NCBI GenBank assembly: GCA_902760415.1
Contig: CACWGK010000006.1
Coordinates: forward strand, 1 to 54,215
Source of the DNA: an uncultured Lachnospiraceae bacterium
GTDB lineage: Bacteria > Bacillota > Clostridia > Lachnospirales > Lachnospiraceae
Direction of reading: 5' to 3'
DNA: 54,215 nucleotides
Shown here piece after piece: positions 49,575 to 54,215 of this stretch. Within the stretch, counting starts at the first letter, position 1; each line of letters opens with the position of its first letter. A program made the position numbers and the translations under genes. The notes below the pieces were generated by a model. It saw only the letters and a list, made by a program, of their open reading frames with translations. It was not told where the DNA came from and ran no database searches.

Positions 49575-51985
49575 TTTTTGTTATGTTGAAAAATGACCTG
49601 AAAGAACGAAGAGGTCTGAATATAATTCTTTTCATTTTTATAATAAGTGCATCTTTGATATCTGTAATTGCCGCAAATCTTATGTATATGGAGATTACAG
49701 GGGTAAAGAGAACTGACAGGATATCTAATGTAGCTAATACGGTAGTGAACTGCAATATAGGTGCAGGAAACTTTGACGAGAAGAAACAGGCTCTTGTTAA
49801 TTGGATGGAAAAGAGCAGCTATGTAGAGGATGGAGAACTGAAAGAATATGTAGAACTTGCTGATTCAGAAGTATCTGTAAATGGAACATATGCATCTGAG
49901 GATGGATTTCCCGGTCATAAAAACTTTCACCTGACTACTAAATCGAGCAGGATGAATCTTTTATATAATGACGCGGATATGCCTTTCTCTCTTAAGTCTG
50001 GTGAAATAGCTATAAGTTTAGATATCGCTGATATGACAGGGAGCAGCCGTGGAGATGAGATACAAGTAACTACTCAGATGGGAAATATATATAGCTTCAA
50101 GATAGCTGAGATATATAAAACCCCTATAAGAATGAACGCTGAGGAGCTGATTATTCCTGAGGTGGATTATGAAAAACTAAAGGGTGATAATCCATTTAGA
50201 TATTGCAAACTTCTTATAAAGGGAAGTGGAGTAAATAATCTGAGAAAGATAAATGAATCACTGGTAGAAGAAAGTCTGATTAAATCTTGTGGAGGCTTCT
50301 TCTATAGTCCGGAGACAGATACAGATTATACAGTAATGGTAGTGGTTTCATACTTCCTGCTTCTGATGAGTGTAGTTCTTATCCTGATAATGCTTATTAC
50401 GATCAGATATATGATGGTAGCAGCTATTAAACAGGAAGAAAAAGAAATCGGAATGATGAGAGCTATCGGAGTTGATTCCTTCAAGTACAGGTGGATGTTT
50501 GCAGCGACTTATATAACATTTGCCTTTATTGGTGGAATCGTGGGACTAATTGCCGGAGTACCACTTTCAAGATATATTCTCCGGCAGTTCTGTAAGAATA
50601 TGATATCCGGGAGTCCATATACAGTTTATATAATCGCGGTTTTGGTTTCGATATTTATGTGTTTTGCAATCATTACATTTGCGGCTGTCATGATGAGAAG
50701 AATAAGGAAAATATCGGTTACTGAAACGATACATGGAGATAGTTCAGGCGAAAGATTCGGTAAAATGAATCTTATCAATATGTATACGACTAAGAGACTA
50801 AAGGTACCAGAGTTTCTGGCTGTAGGAAATATAATAAACAGCTTCGGTAAGTACATATTTTTGATCATTACATATGCACTTGCAGTTATGGTTCTGCTTA
50901 CGGTATTTAATCTGAAAAGCAGTCTTTTCAGTAGTGAATATCAGAAGAACTTTATGAATCTGAGATATGATTTTTATGTATATATGAGTGGCGATTTTGC
51001 GGACTATTATTATCAAAAAGGTGGAGGCTATAAAGGAGCGATAGAAGAATTCGTAAAGGACGCAAATGAACAGGGAATACCAGTCAGAGTCAGATTCATG
51101 AGTGGAACTGAAGCTGAGATTAAAAGAGACGATAAAGAGGATATATCTATATCACTTATGTACGGGGATACTTATAACGAGAGGATACCACTTAGAAAAG
51201 GCGGAAAGCTTCCGGTTCATAAAAATGAGATAATAATGAGCTATTTTACGGCTAAAAAGGAAGGACTGAAAATAGGAGATAAGCTGACTATAGAACTTGA
51301 AGAATATGATGATGACATGATAGGAAAGCATACAGTTCAGAGGGAATTCATTATAACAGGCTTCTTTGACATCATGGAAGGCGGTGAGTCAGTAGCTATA
51401 GCAGGAAAGCAGTATTCGGGCGCTTATGAGACGACAACCAGACTTACTGACTTATGGCTGGAATGTCCTGAATCAGAAAAGACAGGATATATAGAAAAGC
51501 TTCGTGCACAGTATGGGAGTGACGTTATAAAGACGAAAAAAGAAGCTATGAGTGATGGCTTCGGATACATTATCGGGACAATAAATGCTCTTAAGATCAT
51601 ACTCTCCATTATGATCGCTTTTATATTATCTTTGAATACAACTCTTTATATGACAGTTGATCTGGCGCGGGAAACACCGGGAGTTGCTATGCTGAAATGT
51701 GTTGGATTCTCGAATTCAGACATCAGAAAATGGCAGATGATCAGGATGCTTCTGATAATTATAGTTGCATATATTCTGGGAGTTATAGGGGAATATACAT
51801 TAGTGGATAGCTTTGCAGGAAGCGTATTTGGAACCTTTGGAGTTACTAGATTCCATTTCGTACCGGCTGTTTTGGATGGACTGGTAATAGTTCCGGTAAT
51901 AGTTCTTGGAATCGGACTTGTAGCTATGAGAGTCTGCCTGATTAAGGTTAAGGGAATAAACCTTTGGAATATAAGAGAGGATTAA
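49571..51985 (+). CDS. FtsX-type ABC permease, paralogue of the gene at 20700
   Basis: 804 residues with the same architecture as the 809-residue protein at 20700: the N-terminal MFFVMLKNDLKERRGLNIIL, eight membrane segments in two repeats, coupling motifs QEEKEIGMMRAIGVDSFKYR and ARETPGVAMLKCVGFSN, and the ending KGINLWNIRED (compare RDIEIWRIRNE). Its codon use is somewhat richer in GGA/GAG/CCG than the first copy, so it is not a recent duplicate. It is followed by the matching ATPase after 7 nt. GAGG lies 8 nt before ATG 49571. Confidence 0.92.
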   Translation: MFFVMLKNDLKERRGLNIILFIFIISASLISVIAANLMYMEITGVKRTDRISNVANTVVNCNIGAGNFDEKKQALVNWMEKSSYVEDGELKEYVELADSEVSVNGTYASEDGFPGHKNFHLTTKSSRMNLLYNDADMPFSLKSGEIAISLDIADMTGSSRGDEIQVTTQMGNIYSFKIAEIYKTPIRMNAEELIIPEVDYEKLKGDNPFRYCKLLIKGSGVNNLRKINESLVEESLIKSCGGFFYSPETDTDYTVMVVVSYFLLLMSVVLILIMLITIRYMMVAAIKQEEKEIGMMRAIGVDSFKYRWMFAATYITFAFIGGIVGLIAGVPLSRYILRQFCKNMISGSPYTVYIIAVLVSIFMCFAIITFAAVMMRRIRKISVTETIHGDSSGERFGKMNLINMYTTKRLKVPEFLAVGNIINSFGKYIFLIITYALAVMVLLTVFNLKSSLFSSEYQKNFMNLRYDFYVYMSGDFADYYYQKGGGYKGAIEEFVKDANEQGIPVRVRFMSGTEAEIKRDDKEDISISLMYGDTYNERIPLRKGGKLPVHKNEIIMSYFTAKKEGLKIGDKLTIELEEYDDDMIGKHTVQREFIITGFFDIMEGGESVAIAGKQYSGAYETTTRLTDLWLECPESEKTGYIEKLRAQYGSDVIKTKKEAMSDGFGYIIGTINALKIILSIMIAFILSLNTTLYMTVDLARETPGVAMLKCVGFSNSDIRKWQMIRMLLIIIVAYILGVIGEYTLVDSFAGSVFGTFGVTRFHFVPAVLDGLVIVPVIVLGIGLVAMRVCLIKVKGINLWNIRED

Positions 51986-51992
51986 GCTTACT

Positions 51993-52754
51993 ATGGAAAA
52001 TGTAATAGATGTGAAAGGTCTTTGTAAGACATATATAGTAAATAAATATAGTAATAATGTTCTTAGAAATATAGATTTTACATTAAAGAAGGGTGAATTC
52101 ATCACGATAATGGGTCCGTCCGGAAGTGGTAAGTCGACTATGCTCTATACGGTTAGCGGAATGGACAGGGCAACTTCCGGAGATATAGAGTTCATGGATC
52201 AGAACCTTGCGGATCTTAATGATAAAGAGATGGCAAAGATACGTCTGCTCAATATGGGATTTATCTTTCAGCAGATGTATATGATGAAGAAGCTTTGTAT
52301 ATTGGATAACATACTTCTTCCGGGATTTCATGCGGGACTCGCAAGTAGGGCAAAGATCAGAGAAGAAGCAGAGACTTTAATGAGACGTCTGGGAATCATA
52401 GAGATAGCGGATAATAAGATCACAGAAGTGTCAGGAGGTCAGCTTCAGAGAGCGTGCCTCTGCCGTGCTCTTATAAATCATCCGAAGGTTCTTTTTGCCG
52501 ATGAACCTACAGGTGCTCTTAATTCAAAGGCAGCAGGTGAGGTTATGAATGAGCTGATAAATGTAAATCGTGAAGGAACCGCGATTCTGATGGTAACGCA
52601 CAGTGCAAGAGTCGCTGCTGCAAGTGAGAGAGTTATATATCTGATAGACGGACATATTGAAGGAGAGATAGAGCTTGGAAAACTGGAAACAGAGGCAGAG
52701 CTTGGGACGAGAGAGCGAAAGATAAATAAGTGGCTGATGGAACAGGGCTGGTAA
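51993..52754 (+). CDS. ABC ATPase, paralogue of the gene at 23122
   Basis: 253 residues: Walker A MGPSGSGKST, FIFQQMYMMKKLCILDN, signature EVSGGQLQRACLCR, Walker B LFADEPTGALNSKA. Motifs and the flanking sequence (LCKTYIVNKYSNNVLRNI) are shared almost throughout with the 23122 protein. It pairs with the permease at 49571. The C45 lipoprotein gene begins 5 nt after its stop with hardly any ribosome binding site of its own, so the three are translationally linked. Confidence 0.95.
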   Translation: MENVIDVKGLCKTYIVNKYSNNVLRNIDFTLKKGEFITIMGPSGSGKSTMLYTVSGMDRATSGDIEFMDQNLADLNDKEMAKIRLLNMGFIFQQMYMMKKLCILDNILLPGFHAGLASRAKIREEAETLMRRLGIIEIADNKITEVSGGQLQRACLCRALINHPKVLFADEPTGALNSKAAGEVMNELINVNREGTAILMVTHSARVAAASERVIYLIDGHIEGEIELGKLETEAELGTRERKINKWLMEQGW

Positions 52755-52759
52755 CAGAT

Positions 52760-54215
52760 ATGAAAACAAATAAGAAAATAGATAAGAAAATAGTAAGTAT
52801 ATCTATAATGGCAGTTATCTCATTACTGCTAAGTGGCTGCTCTCAGTCGGCGACAACGTATGAGAATTATGTTCCGGAGGTTTCTGAGGTTAGCAGTATA
52901 TCTCCGGTGGGGACTGTGCTTAACACCGAAAGCTATGAGGGTGAGGAGTCAGTATCTGAGGAGGTGGAAAAATCATTTTCTTCAGAGGATGGACTATGTG
53001 TTATAGAAAAGAAGTCTTCTTACTACGAAGTATATCTGGATTATACCGGCAGTGATTACGGAGCTGTCGGAAGGGCATATGGAGAAACTATCAAAAAACT
53101 GGGATTTGATTTTGAAGAAATAATGGAACCCTACCTTTATGAAAATATCAATATGGCATTTCCAAATCTTGGTAATGATTATACTCCGGTTGTAGAGAGG
53201 ATAACTGAGCTGAAAAAAAATATTCCGGAGGATTACCTGAGTGAAATAAATGGCTTTGCAGAGGCTTTATCAGATGGCTTCACAGGTATGGAGAGTGATG
53301 GGAAAATAAGCTACGAAGAAGCTCTTCTCATGCAGATGGTACCTGACGCACTCAGAGGTACAAACTGTAATGCATTATCGGTTTGGGGAGATAAGACTGT
53401 TACGGGAGATAAGATTAACAGCAGAACGCTTGAGTGGTCTCTGGGAAGTGAGAATCAGATGTGTAAGGCACAGGCAGTGACGCATTTTAAAATGGGAGAA
53501 GGGAAAAATAGTTACGTTACATTTTCGGTGCTCGGAATGCTGGATATGTTAACAGGTATAAATGATAAGGAAGTGATGGTAGGCATTCTTGATGTTGGCA
53601 GTGGATTAGACTATGAATGTGAAGGTAAAAAATGTTATACTTATGAACTAAGATATGCGCTTGAAAATATGGCAGATGCCAGGAGTATTGGCGAATACAT
53701 GGTTTCAGAAAGCAGGAACTTTACATACTCACATAATATCCTTATTACTGATAAGAAGGACAGCTTTGTGGCAGAAGACTGTGTTATTAGGCTTTGTGAT
53801 ATACCTGAGGCCGAGCGGCAGGAACTGGATGATGACTTTGACCCCAAGGCAGTACTCAGAGATAAGGATACTCCGCTGATGGAAGGAATTACGTGGGATA
53901 ATCCTGACAGCTTATGTGTTATTAATGCATTTATGTCAGATGGTACAGATGATTATTTTACAGCTTCAGGCAGTAACTTCGTGAGATTTTCGAAGTTTAA
54001 TACCTGGGTAGGAGATAAGGAGAAACTGTCAGTTTCAGACGTTAAGGATATAGTGACCAGAGAAACAGTTGATATGCCATCGGGAATTCAGAAACTGCAT
54101 TCGGAAAATGTATTCCAGACGATCATTTATGATTATAGTACCGGTAATATAGAAGTATGCTTTACAGGAGAAGAGGGAGTTGTGAATCACCCTGACTTTG
54201 TAAAGATAGAAGCTG
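52760..54215 (+). CDS. C45-type Ntn-hydrolase lipoprotein, 3' end outside window
   Basis: 485 residues are visible and the frame is open at the window end. The signal peptide ends in lipobox LLSGC (Cys27). The predicted nucleophile is Cys203 in RGTNCNALSVWGDKT, followed by INSRTLEW. It is paralogous to the 25690 protein over its whole length (shared KISYEEA, RYALE, SHNILITDK, GITWDNPDSLCVINAF). Residues ~28-202 would be the pro-segment. Here the gene directly follows the ABC ATPase, which shows that the lipoprotein belongs functionally to this transporter class. The residue after the Cys is Asn instead of Ser, so specificity may differ. Confidence 0.85.
   Translation, partial: MKTNKKIDKKIVSISIMAVISLLLSGCSQSATTYENYVPEVSEVSSISPVGTVLNTESYEGEESVSEEVEKSFSSEDGLCVIEKKSSYYEVYLDYTGSDYGAVGRAYGETIKKLGFDFEEIMEPYLYENINMAFPNLGNDYTPVVERITELKKNIPEDYLSEINGFAEALSDGFTGMESDGKISYEEALLMQMVPDALRGTNCNALSVWGDKTVTGDKINSRTLEWSLGSENQMCKAQAVTHFKMGEGKNSYVTFSVLGMLDMLTGINDKEVMVGILDVGSGLDYECEGKKCYTYELRYALENMADARSIGEYMVSESRNFTYSHNILITDKKDSFVAEDCVIRLCDIPEAERQELDDDFDPKAVLRDKDTPLMEGITWDNPDSLCVINAFMSDGTDDYFTASGSNFVRFSKFNTWVGDKEKLSVSDVKDIVTRETVDMPSGIQKLHSENVFQTIIYDYSTGNIEVCFTGEEGVVNHPDFVKIEA

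Noticed and set aside
1..54215. tRNA, rRNA and replication origins
   Set aside because: No cloverleaf with a TTCGA-type arm, no rRNA signature and no DnaA-box cluster was recognised on reading both strands. A tRNAscan/Infernal run would be decisive.

Overview
This window is low-GC Gram-positive DNA. The evidence is AT-rich codon choice (ATA, AGA, TTA), strong AGGAGG-type ribosome binding sites, TTGACA/TATAAT-type promoters and T-run intrinsic terminators. The gene content (flagellin lysine-N-methylase, phosphoketolase, many two-component/ABC sets, LytTR and XRE regulators, an Lsa-type ABC-F) fits a gut or rumen Lachnospiraceae member such as a Butyrivibrio relative. That placement is inference, because no rRNA or tRNA gene is present to anchor it.

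Layout. (1) 1-3.3 kb: the 3' part of a TOTE-type primase-helicase, then an AbiF-like HEPN protein preceded by its own consensus promoter and a structured leader that looks like the AbiF-associated small RNA. (2) 3.3-11 kb: accessory small genes (AraC, cupin, two XRE regulators, GNATs, Nudix, methyltransferase, CD3324-type regulator, GrpB, Spx/ArsC-like), with several truncated genes and two pairs of dispersed non-coding repeats. This looks like a region of gene turnover. (3) 11-15.7 kb: an MFS transporter, then an ABC transporter/LytTR/DUF3021/FliB operon whose first start codon lies inside an 11-bp hairpin arm. (4) 15.8-20.4 kb: a two-gene operon of a DHH/DHHA1 phosphoesterase and a TIR-TM-beta-propeller protein. 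(5) 20.6-32 kb: FtsX-type permease and ATPase, Na+ symporter, C45-type Ntn-hydrolase lipoprotein, phosphoketolase (minus strand), and an OmpR response regulator with its kinase. (6) 32-41 kb: Lsa-type ABC-F behind an attenuator, MATE, response regulator, a three-gene LanFEG-like ABC transporter, erythromycin-esterase homologue and short sensor kinase. (7) 40.8-46.7 kb: an AraC regulator divergent from an ABC-2 exporter operon, and a type-I ABC exporter behind a second attenuator. (8) 46.8-54.2 kb: nucleoside phosphorylase, two Nudix enzymes, GNAT, then a second permease/ATPase/C45-lipoprotein cassette cut by the window end.

How it fits together. The strongest new observation is a promoter class, TTTTTAAAA-N10-TATAMT preceded by an 11-bp-spaced half-site. 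It occurs upstream of the permease at 20700, the C45 lipoprotein at 25690 and the response regulator at 29896, and suggests one autoregulated two-component regulon for export plus surface hydrolysis. A different four-repeat operator with the same geometry precedes the LanFEG-like operon. Much of 20-54 kb therefore reads as envelope-stress and antimicrobial defence, with several RNA attenuators. Candidate less-described systems are the DHH/TIR-propeller pair and the duplicated ABC/C45-lipoprotein cassette. No insertion sequence, integrase, CRISPR array, tRNA or rRNA was found.
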